Positions 12,415 through 23,800 of a stretch of 64,000 bases of DNA are shown in pieces. This DNA comes from Ophthalmolycus amberensis (taxonomy: Eukaryota > Chordata > Actinopteri > Perciformes > Zoarcidae). Every line of letters begins with the position of its first letter. The stretch's first letter is position 1. The notes under the pieces are model-generated. The model saw nothing but the letters and a program-made list of their open reading frames with translations. It did no database searches and was not told the origin of the DNA. The position numbers were made by a program, and so were the translations under genes. Location: assembly GCA_024529925.1 (NCBI GenBank), contig JAFEUB010000314.1, positions 405,001 through 469,000 on the forward strand, written 5' to 3'.

Positions 12415-15400
12415 AAGGCAAGGCAAGGCAAGTTTATTTGTATAGCACATTTCAACAACAAGGTAATTCAAAGTGCTTCACATAAAACCATTAAAAGCAT
12501 CAAAACACAAGGCAAAAGAAAAGGAGATTTCAAAAACAATTAAAAAACAGTGTAAGAAATAAAATGCAGTAGTAAAATGCAGAAATGCAGGAAGTTGATT
12601 AATATATTAATTGAACGTGGTTCAATTAAAGGCAGCAGCAAACAGAAAGGTCTTCAATCTTGATTTAAATGAGCTGAGGGTCTCAGCAGACCTGCAGCTT
12701 TCTGGGACTTTGTTCCAGATATGTGGAGCAGAACAACTGAACGCTGCTTCTCCATGTTTAGTTCTGACTCTGGGAACAGAAAGTAGACCGGTCCCAGACG
12801 ACCTGAGGGGTCGGGATGGTTCATAAGGTAGTAGCAGATCGGAGATGTATTTTGGTCCCAAACCATTCAGTGCTTTGTAAACCAACAGCAGGATTTTAAA
12901 GTCAATTCTTTGTTGGACAGGAAGCCAGTGCAAAGACCTCAGAACTGGAGTGATGTGGTCCACCCTCCTGGTCTTAGTGAGGACTCGAGCTGCAGCGTTC
13001 TGAATCAGCTGCAGCTTTCTGACGGATTTTTTACAGAGACCTGTAAACACACCGTTACAGTAGTCCAGTCTGCTGAAGATAAATGCATGGACAAGTTTTT
13101 CCAAATCCTGTTGAGACATAAGTCCTCTAATCCTTGATATATTCTTCAGGTGATAGTAGGCTGATTTTGTAATTGTCTTGATATGGCTGTTCAGGTTGAG
13201 GTCTGAATCCATAACTACACCTAGATTTCTGGCTTGGTTTGTGGGTTTTAACATCAGTGACTGAAGCTGAGCGGTGATTTTCAATTGTTCGTCCTTGGTA
13301 CCAAAAACAATTACTTCTGTTTTATCTTTGTTTAATTGAAGAAAATTCTGGCACATCCAGTTGTTGATTTGTTCAATGCAGTTACCCAGCCCTTGTATGG
13401 GATTATAGTCCCCTGGTGACATAGTTATGTAGATTTGTGTGTCCTCTGCATAATTATGATAACACACTTTGTTGTTTTCCATAATCTGAGCTAGTGGAAG
13501 CATGTAGATGTTGAACAGAGGAGGCCCCAGTATTGAACCTTGGGGAACACCACATGTCATTTTAGTCAGCTCTGATGTGTAATCAGCTACAGACACAAAG
13601 TATTCTCGGCCCTTCAAGTAGGATTCAAACCAGTTAAGTGCTGTGCCAGAGAGTCCCACCCAGATTTTTAGTCTTTCTAGGAGTATGGCATGGTCGACTG
13701 TGTCGAATGCAGCACTGAGATCTAGTGACACTAAGACTGAACTTCTGCCATTGTCTATGTTTAAGTGGATGTCGTTGAAAACCTTAACAAGAGCAGTTTC
13801 AGTGCTGTGGTGCTGTCGAAAGCCTGACTGGAAAACATCAAAGCAGTTATTTACGGCCAAGAAGTCGGTCAGCTGTTGGAAAACCGCTTTTTCAATTATT
13901 TTACTTAAAAATGGGAGGTTTGATATTGGCCTATAATTTTTCATCGTTGCGGAGTCTAAACTAGCTTTCTTTAGGAGTGGTTTAATTACTGCAGTTTTTA
14001 GGGCTTGTGGGAAGACACCTGAGAGAAGGGATGTGTTTACAATTTGTAAAAGATCAGTGGTCATGCAGTTTGAAATATTTTTGAAAAAGTGTGTTGGTAG
14101 AATATCCAAGCAGCAGGAGGATGACTTCAGATGTTGTATGATGTCTTCTAGGCTTCTACGGTCGATTGAATGAAATTGTGTCATGATATTTGAATGGATG
14201 TTAGATCGGGACAACACATATCCTGTGGTTGATGTGGAGGCACTGACTGCTTGTCTAATTTTCTGAATTTTGTCAGTAAAAAAGGTGGCAAATTGATTGC
14301 ATGCCCAGGTGGATTGGAGTTCAGCAGCTACCGACACTCGAGGGTTTGTTAGCCTGTCGACGGTAGCAAATAAGGCGCGTGTATTGTTCTTGTTTTTGGT
14401 TATGATGTCAGAGAAGAATGACTGCCTTGCATTTCTAAGTTCCAAATTATAATTGCGAAGTCTCTCTTTATAGATGTCACAGTGAACCTGGAGATTAGTT
14501 TTTCGCCACTCTCGTTTCTCTATTTTGACCAGCGTAGCATTTCTCCAAGGAGATCTTTGCTTACCCGAGACAACCTTCACTTTAGTGGGTGCAATGGCAT
14601 CAATAATATTTTTTACTTTAAAATTGAAGCCATCTACAAGCTCATTGACTGAGAGACAAGAGAGGGCTGGTGTGGAGGAGAACTTCTGAATAAATAGTTC
14701 ACTGGTGTTTTCAGAGATGTAACGCTTTGTCACAACCTTGGTTTGGACATTTGTGTGCAAGGAGATTGCACTCTCAAAGAAAACACAGAAATGATCAGAG
14801 AGTGCAACATCAGTCACAGCAACCTTGGAAATGTTTACACCTTTGGTGATGATTAGGTCCAGAGTGTGCCCCCTGTTGTGGGTGGGTCCTGTCAGATCAT
14901 AGTTATCAAGGACACCACATAGTTCTATAGACTCTCTGTCCTGGGGATTATCAACATGGATATTAAAGTCACCAACAATAACAACACAGTCAAAATCAAT
15001 ACAGATTACAGACAGCAGTTCAGTAAACTCATCAAAGAAGGTTGCACAGTATTTAGGCGGTCTGTAAATGTTTAGGAATAAAGCTTGAGTGGAATTCAGA
15101 GCCACATATTCAAAAGAACTAAAATGACCAAAGGGCATCTGCTTGCATTGAAGAGAATCATTAAATAAAACAGCAACTCCACCGCCTTTCTTATGCGCTC
15201 TTGTTTCACTCATGAAACTGAAGTTGTGAGGTGTTGATTCAATAAGAACAGCTGCACTGTTATCTTGATTTAACCAAGTTTCAGTTAAAAACAAAATGTC
15301 CAGTTTGTGCCTAACAATAAAATCATTGATTAAAAATGTTTTTCCTGACAGAGACCTGACATTTAATAAAGCTAAGTTTAATGTGGTTAAAGCTTTCTTT

Positions 15401-15905
15401 GCCCAATTTATTTGGACAGGCTGACGAGGAATGTATGCTAAGTTTGCATGTTTACTATTGTTTCTTCGCAGCCTCACCTTTCTTTTTCTATAAACTTGCA
15501 AGACAGGAATTGAAGCGGCTAGCTGCATACAGGGCCCCGACTTTTCCTGGAGAGTCATTGGTATCATTAGCCCTGTAGCCTGGACCCAGAAGATATCAAT
15601 TATTTCCTCCATCAGGTAGGGGAGACAGAGGACGGTTGTAGAGCCGTCGGGGAGTGTGAAGAGGTGTGTGTTTGGTTCCAGCAATGACCAGCTTTTTCAT
15701 GTTGTCAGTGAACTCCAGGTGGGGGGAGGATGGGGAGAGTGTGAGAGGATTGCGATCCAAAGTATGGACCCGAAATAGCTGGGGAGGGAGGTAAAGACTC
15801 CGCGTCTAGGAAGAGTGGGGAAAGTGGGAGATCGGAGGCGAAGGCGGTCCCTGATGATGAGGTTGGAGACTCCTCCTTTTGGCTGTCGTTAGGCGGGGGC
15901 ATCCT
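12415..15905 (-). mobile_element. L2-like LINE, near full-length copy
   Basis: The 3' tail is the GGCAAGGCAAGGCAAG repeat at 12415-12431 (plus-strand reading), identical to the tail of the shorter copy at 4757. The long frame 12622-15684 encodes endonuclease plus reverse transcriptase. Upstream, a frame at 15705-15902 (Pro/Ser-rich, starting MPPPNDSQKEE) may be the end of a short ORF1 or 5' region. The exact 5' end cannot be seen; sequence after about 15905 looks unique. Confidence 0.85.
12622..15684 (-). CDS. L2-like LINE ORF2 (APE endonuclease plus reverse transcriptase) with YAED active site
   Basis: An open frame of 1020 codons without a stop. The first codon given here is TTG, so the true start may lie upstream or at a later ATG. 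Endonuclease motifs in order: LNVRSLSGK, LTETWLN, VGDFNIHVDNP, GHTLDLIIT and LSDHFCV, the N, E, D-x-N and SDH signatures of APE-type LINE endonucleases. RT motifs: NYRPISNLPFLSK, LDLSAAFDTVDH, CGVPQGSILGP and, at motif C, NYAEDTQIY. In the related copy at 4967-6871 motif C is YADD; here codon 13444-13446 (minus strand) is GAG, giving Glu for the first catalytic Asp. The C-terminus ends at SFKSRLKTFLFAAAFN, shared with the other copy. Such a change would be expected to cripple polymerisation even though the frame is open. Confidence 0.9.
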   Translation of the reverse strand: MLEPNTHLFTLPDGSTTVLCLPYLMEEIIDIFWVQATGLMIPMTLQEKSGPCMQLAASIPVLQVYRKRKVRLRRNNSKHANLAYIPRQPVQINWAKKALTTLNLALLNVRSLSGKTFLINDFIVRHKLDILFLTETWLNQDNSAAVLIESTPHNFSFMSETRAHKKGGGVAVLFNDSLQCKQMPFGHFSSFEYVALNSTQALFLNIYRPPKYCATFFDEFTELLSVICIDFDCVVIVGDFNIHVDNPQDRESIELCGVLDNYDLTGPTHNRGHTLDLIITKGVNISKVAVTDVALSDHFCVFFESAISLHTNVQTKVVTKRYISENTSELFIQKFSSTPALSCLSVNELVDGFNFKVKNIIDAIAPTKVKVVSGKQRSPWRNATLVKIEKREWRKTNLQVHCDIYKERLRNYNLELRNARQSFFSDIITKNKNNTRALFATVDRLTNPRVSVAAELQSTWACNQFATFFTDKIQKIRQAVSASTSTTGYVLSRSNIHSNIMTQFHSIDRRSLEDIIQHLKSSSCCLDILPTHFFKNISNCMTTDLLQIVNTSLLSGVFPQALKTAVIKPLLKKASLDSATMKNYRPISNLPFLSKIIEKAVFQQLTDFLAVNNCFDVFQSGFRQHHSTETALVKVFNDIHLNIDNGRSSVLVSLDLSAAFDTVDHAILLERLKIWVGLSGTALNWFESYLKGREYFVSVADYTSELTKMTCGVPQGSILGPPLFNIYMLPLAQIMENNKVCYHNYAEDTQIYITMSPGDYNPIQGLGNCIEQINNWMCQNFLQLNKDKTEVIVFGTKDEQLKITAQLQSLMLKPTNQARNLGVVMDSDLNLNSHIKTITKSAYYHLKNISRIRGLMSQQDLEKLVHAFIFSRLDYCNGVFTGLCKKSVRKLQLIQNAAARVLTKTRRVDHITPVLRSLHWLPVQQRIDFKILLLVYKALNGLGPKYISDLLLPYEPSRPLRSSGTGLLSVPRVRTKHGEAAFSCSAPHIWNKVPESCRSAETLSSFKSRLKTFLFAAAFN

Positions 15906-17099
15906 TCCCGTAAGGTCTCCATGGCGATGCTGTGTGGTTATCTCTTTGTGGTTAGTTCAGACATATTTAAATGTTTCCTAAAGCTATTGGGATTAGATTT
16001 TTAGTTATGAATTGGTTTTGTGGTCTGTCACTCCTTGAGTAATATTAGTTAGTTATAGAGTTGTTTATGTCCATAAAGGATGCCCACTCTCTCCTAAAAA
16101 TATGTCAGTCTTGGCCTTTCAGCAATGAAATAGTCCACGTCCACTTCTTGCGAGGCAAAGTATATAGCGCCATCTGGAGGCTTGTTTATGGAACTGCTTA
16201 TTGTGGAGATAAGGAGATGGTAGCATGATCACTTATTATAATTGAGAGAATTGAGGAATCTGTTATGTCTTTGTATGATTGATTTATTTCTAAACAAGAG
16301 AAGTCATGAAAAATATGAAAATAATTTACTGTTGAAAATGTATTGCCATGTCCTGCTTACTCATCCACGTCGGTCTATTGCTGGGTTGAGATCCATGTTA
16401 AAATCCCTCCCAATGATAGTCTGTGACATTACCTAAAGATGTAAAGATATGCTATGGTCAGATTAATACTGTTAATTGATGTATATAATGGATCTGCTGT
16501 CTAGGTTAGAAATGGAAATATCATTTTGTAATTTTCCTGTGAATCAAAAACCTCTTTCTTGAATAACATTTCAGAGAACTTTACTGAATTCTGATGACTT
16601 GCAGTTTGGCACGTGGGTTTCTTGAAGTAGGCATATGTCTGGATTCAATTTATTTAGATTATCAAATATTTACTTTTAGTTATATTGCCCGTTTTATTGC
16701 TTGAACTTCTTTTGATTTAAAATATTTAATATGATTTTATAGGTTATCTATTCTGTGCATGTAGCATAGAAGAGGCTACAATTGCATTGCATTCTGCAAA
16801 ATTCTAATTGTAGCTTTTTTTCTTTGCATTAACATTATTATTATTATTATTATTATTATTAATAGTGCCATGTTGTGGTAGCCTATAATTCGATATCTGG
16901 CAGAATACAAACGGATAAATCCCTCTTTTAGAGTTGACAGAAAGTTTTCTGGGATTTTTCAAATCTGAATCCTAAATTATTTTTAAACTCCTGTCAGACT
17001 TTTGACGAGAGACGTCACAATGTAGCGCCCATAGGTGGCGACAGCCTCGTGTCACTTCTGTTTCAGGAGAATGACCGAGGAAGTGTACTTCCGGGGCAC
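15906..17099. other. Intergenic DNA upstream of pop7
   Basis: No supported gene. There is a (TTA/ATT)n microsatellite at about 16837-16861. The last ~150 bp lead into the pop7 5' exon. Confidence 0.4.
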
Positions 17100-18401
17100 A
17101 CAGGAAATAAACAGCTGGCAATAGTTGGCTGAAGCGAATGCTGCTGTTACAGACATGCAATGTAACGCAACCTGAGACTATTGCGATGATATAAAGCGTC
17201 TTTTCTGACTTTAAATCATCTTCTGAAGGTAAGTGTGCTCATCGCGTGGACGCACTACTCACGCGGCACCGTGACGCTAGCTAGCTTAGCTGACTCACAG
17301 CTCTTGGGCTCAGTCGCATTAGCTTACTTGTAATGTCTGAAAGCTCTTACTCCGAAATTCAGTCACATAGCGTATTCATATTTGATTTAAACGTTGGTTT
17401 TGCTGCGGACAAATGTTTTACTACTAAGGGAAGACGAGATAATATACACGTGAAAATGCAACCTGCTGCTGGATATGAGGCACAATTAACTAACTGTTAC
17501 GTGTTGTTTTTTTACCGGTAACTGTTAACGTTATATGGGACATACCGGTATGTCTGTTTTGTTTCTAAGGCAATAGTAATAGTATTCTTCTCTTATTAAG
17601 ATGCCACTTGCTGCTTATATTCTTAACATTACCATGAATTAATTCCATTAACAGTAGCAGTAGTAGTATGGTATTCCTATGGTACCGCGTTTGTTTACTG
17701 GTAGTATTAGTTTTTTAGTAGTCCATGGATGTAATTAACAGTTATTATCATCAATGAATCGGCTTATTATTTTCTAGATTAATCCTTTGGTCTTAAAAAT
17801 GTTCTAAATGTGTGAAATAAATCACCATTCCCTTAAGCCCAGGGTGAAGTCCCCAAATGTATTGTTTTGTCCAACAGTCAGGTGCAAAACTCCAAATAAA
17901 TTCAGCTGACATCACATCTATGAAGGCGGAATCAGGGAATGTTCGGTGTTTTTAATTAGCCAAATTTGTGTGGATCGATTCATTGACTTTCAGGTGCATT
18001 TTTTATTGTAATATCAGTAGAATTACTGCAGGATTTAGAGCTGAGATTATTATTATTAATTTTTATGCAATAATGCAAATTAAATAATGTAAAGCTTCTC
18101 AGTTTTACGAGTCTCTCTTTTCTTTGTCTAATAGGTTATTACCTTGAGCTATGTTTGCGATTTGGACTCGTTGTAGATGGTAAAGATGGGAAATTGTGAT
18201 GGGAATTATTTAATATTTACTTACTTTTTATAGACCCTATTCAGTAGATAAAAGATAATGTTGCTATCCCAAATATGATATGTTTGCTTGCTGTAAGGTA
18301 TCATGATCACATTTCATTAACTTCTGCCGACTAACTTTATTTTCTCAGCTTGCTCACTTGGCCCCAGCTGCTGCCTAAAGCACATAAACACACTGAAAAA
18401 C
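17100..18401 (+). other. pop7 5' untranslated exon and intron
   Basis: A likely non-coding first exon ends at 17228 with donor GAAG|GTAAGTG. The matching acceptor is TTTTCTCAG|CTTGC ending at about 18349, so the start codon lies in the second exon. The exon 5' boundary is not visible; 17100 is a rough estimate. The intron is about 1.1 kb. Confidence 0.5.
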
Positions 18402-18857
18402 ATGACGGAGCCACGCCACCCAGGAATGTCCTCTATGCCTCAGACAGCCCCAGTGCACACTGACTCCACCTCTCCGGCTGTGGAGATGGACCCGGTGGAG
18501 TACACCCTGAGGAAGCGCCTCCCCCGGAAACTCCCGAAGAGACGGAACGACGTCTACGTCAACATGAAGACGGATTTCCGCGCTCAGCTGGCACGCTGTC
18601 AGAAGCTGCTGGACGGTGGGGGTCACAGGGAGATCTGTGTCCACGGCCTGGGCCTGGCCATCAACAGGGCTATCAACATTGCCCTTCAACTGCAGGCCAG
18701 CAGCCAGGGGGCGCTGCAGCTGGCAGCCAACACCTCCACGGTGGAGCTCGTGGACGACCTGGAGCCTGAGGATCCCGATGAGGCCGGGGAGCCAATGACG
18801 CGCACACGCAACAACTCGGCCATTCATATCAAGGTTTTCTACCCTGACCCTCAGTGA
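18402..18857 (+). CDS. pop7: Ribonuclease P/MRP protein subunit p20 (POP7)
   Basis: A 151-codon uninterrupted frame. POP7 (Rpp20) is an Alba-fold RNA-binding subunit shared by nuclear RNase P, which trims tRNA 5' leaders, and RNase MRP, which processes rRNA; it forms a heterodimer with RPP25. Residues 1-30 are a variable Ser/Pro/Thr-rich leader. The Alba core follows with YTLRKRLPRKLPKRRNDVYV, then HGLGLAINRAINIALQL, the hallmark Alba loop/helix, then TVELVDDLEP and the C-terminal RTRNNSAIHIKVFYP. The length is slightly above the mammalian ~140 residues because of the leader. The whole coding region is in one exon, as in other vertebrates. Polyadenylation signals AATAAA occur at 19271-19276 and 19412-19417. 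It is convergent with epo, reproducing the vertebrate POP7-EPO neighbourhood. Confidence 0.97.
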   Translation: MTEPRHPGMSSMPQTAPVHTDSTSPAVEMDPVEYTLRKRLPRKLPKRRNDVYVNMKTDFRAQLARCQKLLDGGGHREICVHGLGLAINRAINIALQLQASSQGALQLAANTSTVELVDDLEPEDPDEAGEPMTRTRNNSAIHIKVFYPDPQ

Positions 18858-19270
18858 GCTGAATCGAGGTGTGTCAGGCAGAGGCTCTCCATGAGTTTTC
18901 AAGTCGTAGTGTGTGGACCTATGAGGACAGCAGCAGAGGACTGCAGAATGGACAATGTGTTGGCTGAACGTAATTCATTAAACTGCGTTGGAATACTCCA
19001 ATTGGGACGACCTGAGTTGACTAAATATATTGAGCTTGTTTGTTGCTGTTGTACCTTTTTTACTTTGCATGTCTTGAAGCAGCAGAGGTGTTTGCCAGCT
19101 GAAACCTCGGTGTAATGTATGTACTTGTAGCCATGGCTGTGCCAGATGTGAATGTACAAGTGTCTTTCATTTTTTAGGCCCGACTAAGGGACTGTTGAAG
19201 TGTTTACAGTTTCATACGTGCATGTTGTCAAATATACAAATATGAAGCTTTTATTTCATACAAGTGTTGC

Positions 19271-19417
19271 AATAAATGTCCACTAGATGTCAGCAGTCTA
19301 AATCTATTTAAATTTGGTTTCTGACCGTTGAGCTGCTGCTGGTGGTGTTCATGTTCAAAATATGTAATGGACAGTTTTTATGAAGACAGTGTATTTGGTT
19401 TGTTGACAAACAATAAA
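19271..19417 (+). terminator. Candidate pop7 polyadenylation signals
   Basis: Two plus-strand AATAAA hexamers at 19271-19276 and 19412-19417, about 410 and 555 bp after the pop7 stop. Either could end the transcript. Confidence 0.5.
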
Positions 19418-19449
19418 TTTGATGAATGAAATGTGCTGGAATGTATCTG

Positions 19450-20876
19450 TAACTCTCCTGTGTTTAACTCCACTGACCTGATCTAGATAATGAATGAAAT
19501 GGACAGACTTCCCCTTGTCGTGTTTCCATCTATCCTTTCTTTATCCAAGAATAATATTTTGTATTTAAATAGCATTTATAATTATACAGTGATGGGACAA
19601 AACAACAGAAAAAATAACAGGAAGGAAAACATGTACAAACATCCTTAAAAACATCTTGCACCCTCACAACAACATTTCAAAATACTGGAAAAAACAAGGA
19701 AGAACACTTCACCGGTATGAAGGAGTTGAGCGTCAATTTGGTAGAAAGCCTCGAGTTCCCATGACTGACTAATTGCCTGCCTGCTGTTTGATGACGAACA
19801 AATACAGGGAGGCAAGAAACGTCAACGTCAGATCCTGGAAAACAGTTTGCAATTACAGCCTCGCAGGATGTCAATTGTAAAAGGCAAACAGCCTTTTTCC
19901 GGGCCGTCTGGCTATCGGTGTGTGGAGACAGGCTGAGTGTTTGTTAGGCAACATCAAAAACACAGATAATGACATCTCGTGCAACCCTGCAGCCACCTCC
20001 TCACCGACCTCTCGTTCACTGTGAACTGACTTTTTAGTCCTTTTATAGTTTGAAGGAAAATGCGATGTGAAACCTACAGCTAGTCGGGTACATAGTACAT
20101 ACAGTCAGAGGGAAGCGTGCTATTGCAAATGATGCCAACAAATGGCTTCGTGAATGTGTTCAGTGTTCCACAAGAGAACATGGCCAACGAGAGCTTGACT
20201 AACATCTTAAAGATCAGACACTAAAAAAATACTCAGACTGGAGCTTAAAAGTAGAAAACCTGTATAAATAGTAATCGCACAACTTGTGCAAATATATAAA
20301 AATATTCATTGAAAAAAAATATCAGAAGAGGCCGTGACTGTGAGGCATAGTTGAAAGGGCCTCCTTCTTTTTATAGTGGAAATGGATGCCCTGTCGCAAC
20401 CTCACAGGACTCCAATTTCCAGGTACAGTCAATATTTTCTGTTTCACTCCACAATTCACTCCAAAGAGGTGAGTGACGGGGTCAAACTCACTGGGAGCGG
20501 ACACACATGCACGCTACGTACAGATTTAAACTTGCAACACACACACACACAGAAGAACATCCACACACAAAGTGCAAGAGAGTGCCAGTAGACCAGCGAT
20601 TGGAGCGGTGCTTCCCACAGGCCTCCTTTTGGTCAGTGTGTGCTTCGCCGTGTCCATGTTTCACGTCTACATTCCAAGGTGCAATCATCTCCAGTCCGTC
20701 CAAAGCCCAGCTGGGACAGTCCTCTCCTCTCAGCGTCCTCCCCCTCACGCGAGGAGGGCTTCAATTTCTCTCTCTTTCTGCACGCTGCTTCCAGCAGCCA
20801 GCGTGCAGGTCAACAGTGTCAAGTCCCTCCTCTTGCCTTCGGAAACACAAATGAGCTCCGCCTGGAGTTGGGGAGA
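19450..20876. other. Convergent pop7-epo intergenic region and epo 3' UTR
   Basis: Non-coding DNA between the two convergent genes. It includes the probable epo 3' UTR directly below 20877 and a short CA microsatellite at about 20537-20551. Open frames around 20500-21100 are shadows of the epo last exon and UTR. Confidence 0.45.
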
Positions 20877-23800
20877 TCAGCTGACGTCTTGCTGACAGGC
20901 CTGTGCATCCAACAGAAGGAGGCGCACTTTGCCTCGCAGGAAGTTGACGTGGACTTGAAGCAAATCTGTTGCCAAGGACACCCTCCACGTTCCCTCAAGC
21001 CCCGCTGCACTCGCTGGAGGGGTGTATTCCTAAAAGACAATGCAAAGCAACATGTCTCAATTTGGGAAATGTATTTTTCAATTGCATCTGATTGACACGT
21101 TTCATGGCATTTCCTTTGGCTTGTAAAGTTAAAACTCTGGACATCCACACAATCTCACCTGCAGTCTTATCTCGGAAAGTCCTAAACACATATTCTCATG
21201 TTGATCACGTCTTGGTATCAACAAAATACATTCATAATCTTCCCAGGCTTTGTAAACTGTTTCTTGTTTATTCCATATTTGTCTTGGGTTTCATGTTTGA
21301 GAACCCTGTTAACTGTTCCCGATGACGAAACTTTGATTTCGGTGACCCTTGAGCCAGAACACAGGCGGTTCATTCAGCTTCAGTTTGTCTCTCCACAACG
21401 CCTCCGCTCGGTCCTGAATCAATTTAAAGGCTGCGTTGCCACAACCTTAAGAACAAACTCTTACAGCAGCTTCAGTGTCAGTTTTATACGAAACACTTAA
21501 GGTCACACTTCTAGAGAATGTCCCATGACATCCCTCACTTTCTCTATTACCAGAGAAAACACCATTTCATTCCAAGAAAGCAACAGAAGCAACAGACCGT
21601 ATTAAAAAAACCTTGCTGCTGCACTTCCTGAACAGAAATCCAACATTTGTCGGGTTCTCTTCATACCATTAGGGTGACAAAGGGCGTCCGGTAAACATTG
21701 ACTTTGTGCCTCTGAACCTGCTGTAACTCACCTGGATGTTGAGGCTACGCAGCACAGCATTGATGCTGAGCAGGTTTCTGATGGAGTTATCTATGTGGCT
21801 GTGCAGTGCTGTGTTGGTGACTGAGGTCCGTAGCGAGCTGAGGGCCTGCTGTAAGAGCCACAAGCCAGACTGCACCTCCTGGGCTTGCTCTAATGCCTTG
21901 CCAAAAGAAAGGAGACAGAGGACAAGAGTTTCAGAGTCTCATTATGGAAGCGATACAGAGCGAAGAAGGCAGGTCATTGGGATTATGTAGAGTTCCTGGT
22001 CCCCAAAAGGCAGCAAATGTCTGTGGACTTACACTTCACAGCTGATCTAAACCTGTTGTCGGCTGCTTGAACATACAGCTTTTTTCTTTAGTTACTTACA
22101 TTTGTCTTCTCCCAGACATCAAAGTCGACTCTGGTTTGGGGAACAGTGACAGTCTCCGACAGGCTACATCCTTCTCGACATGACTTCTAGGAAAAACAAG
22201 AAAGGCGTGATGTTAGTGTTCAGGCTACGTCTGTCCAGTGGTGCATGGACGTTCAGTATGGCTGATCTCCTGGACCACACTATCTCTGAGGAACTGAGAT
22301 CCGAGTGCAATAGTTTTCCTCTCACCATAGCGACTTCTGCGTCTTGTGCTTCTTTAATGAAATGGTTCAGGACCCTGAGATCACAGATCGGCCTCAGCGG
22401 GGACGGCAGGCCTGGCCGGGTCCACTCCAACACCATCAACAGCAAGGCAAGCAGTCCTGCCACATACAACAGATACACACATACAGTCACGCCAATGCTG
22501 CTGAACGTCAACACAGAAGGAAAACTAGAAACGCCGCCTCACGGTTGTTCGCCTCTGCCCACCGGTGGAGTTATATTGAGATGAACGCAGAGATCTAAGA
22601 ACAGTCGAACACTACTCAAACCTTTTCACGCAACTGCAGCTTCCTAAATCCTGGGCGGGTGTGTGTACCCAGACACAGAGATTAAGGTTCACACGGTACA
22701 GCCAAGAAGCAGAACAGAGGTAGTCTCAGGATGCGTTTTCACTTTCATTCATACTATTACTTTCAGATTGATGCAGTTACACACAGACCCGCTCCTGTAC
22801 ATCTGGACCGTGTGCGATGATTCCTAATTAAATGCCATCTCAGTACTGAGGGGAATTAAACCCTGCCATGATTTAAGGACACATTCCTGCAGCGATGAGC
22901 CTGGTCATGACCGGCTCGCCTTCACAAACTAACATCCCCATTCTAAGAAATGTGATTCATTCTTTAGGAACAATTGTGTCTTTTGTAATAGGTCTCCACT
23001 CTCCCCACCGCCCTCATCTAGTGACGTCAGTCGAGGTCTTTCATCACGATACATAGGCTTCACGTGAAAACACATCTGGACACTTTTTTCATGCGTCTCA
23101 CGTAAGGTCTGATCTTCAGGGGTATAATGACATATGATTTCTATATCTATATCTATATCTATCTGTTGTCTACAAATACTTCATTCCCACCGTTAACTTC
23201 CTGTGACCTATTCAGATCCAGAGCTTTTCAGATAAGTATGTATGCGAACAAATAATGTTGCTGATTATTGATCTTCTTAACAAAATCCCAAATTTCTGTT
23301 TGCTGTGAGGTCAGAGGTCAATTACATAACAATCCCCTTTGAGTTGCCTGGGATACTGTGCCTTTGCTTGCATGTATTGCTGTTATCTGGATGAATAAGC
23401 GGCTCAGGGTCTTTAATAAACATCATATTACAATATGAGTCTATTCTGGACATACGTCGGCGTCACAAACAACAAATGACTTTTAGAGCTGTATCATGTG
23501 AAATCAGCATGACTGAGCAGGAGCTCAGTCATTTTGTTTCACACGCCGAAGAAACCATGTGATATCCTGGACTCTGAACAGAAACCTGCCAATATCATGA
23601 CAGTGCAGAAATGACTGTATCCTTGTTTCACACTGATTTAGAGCAGGGCGGTTCTATAATTGGGCCGCTAGTCAGCTTTATTCAGAAATCGAGACAATAT
23701 TTCTGGAGAGTGCAGCACACTGAACTCCAAGGATGCACTTGGCAATGAGAGTGGTTCTGCTGTTGTGGGTCATGTGGGCGTCCGGCCTCGTTCCTCCGTG

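Noticed and set aside
20514..20526. ACGT-containing motif near the epo 3' side as a hypoxia-response element
   Set aside because: The core occurs by chance often; no paired CACAG ancillary element at the right spacing was seen, so no claim is made.
20507..21189. Several open frames of 60-150 codons around the last epo exon
   Set aside because: They are antisense or out-of-frame shadows of the epo exon and UTR; they have no recognisable domain.
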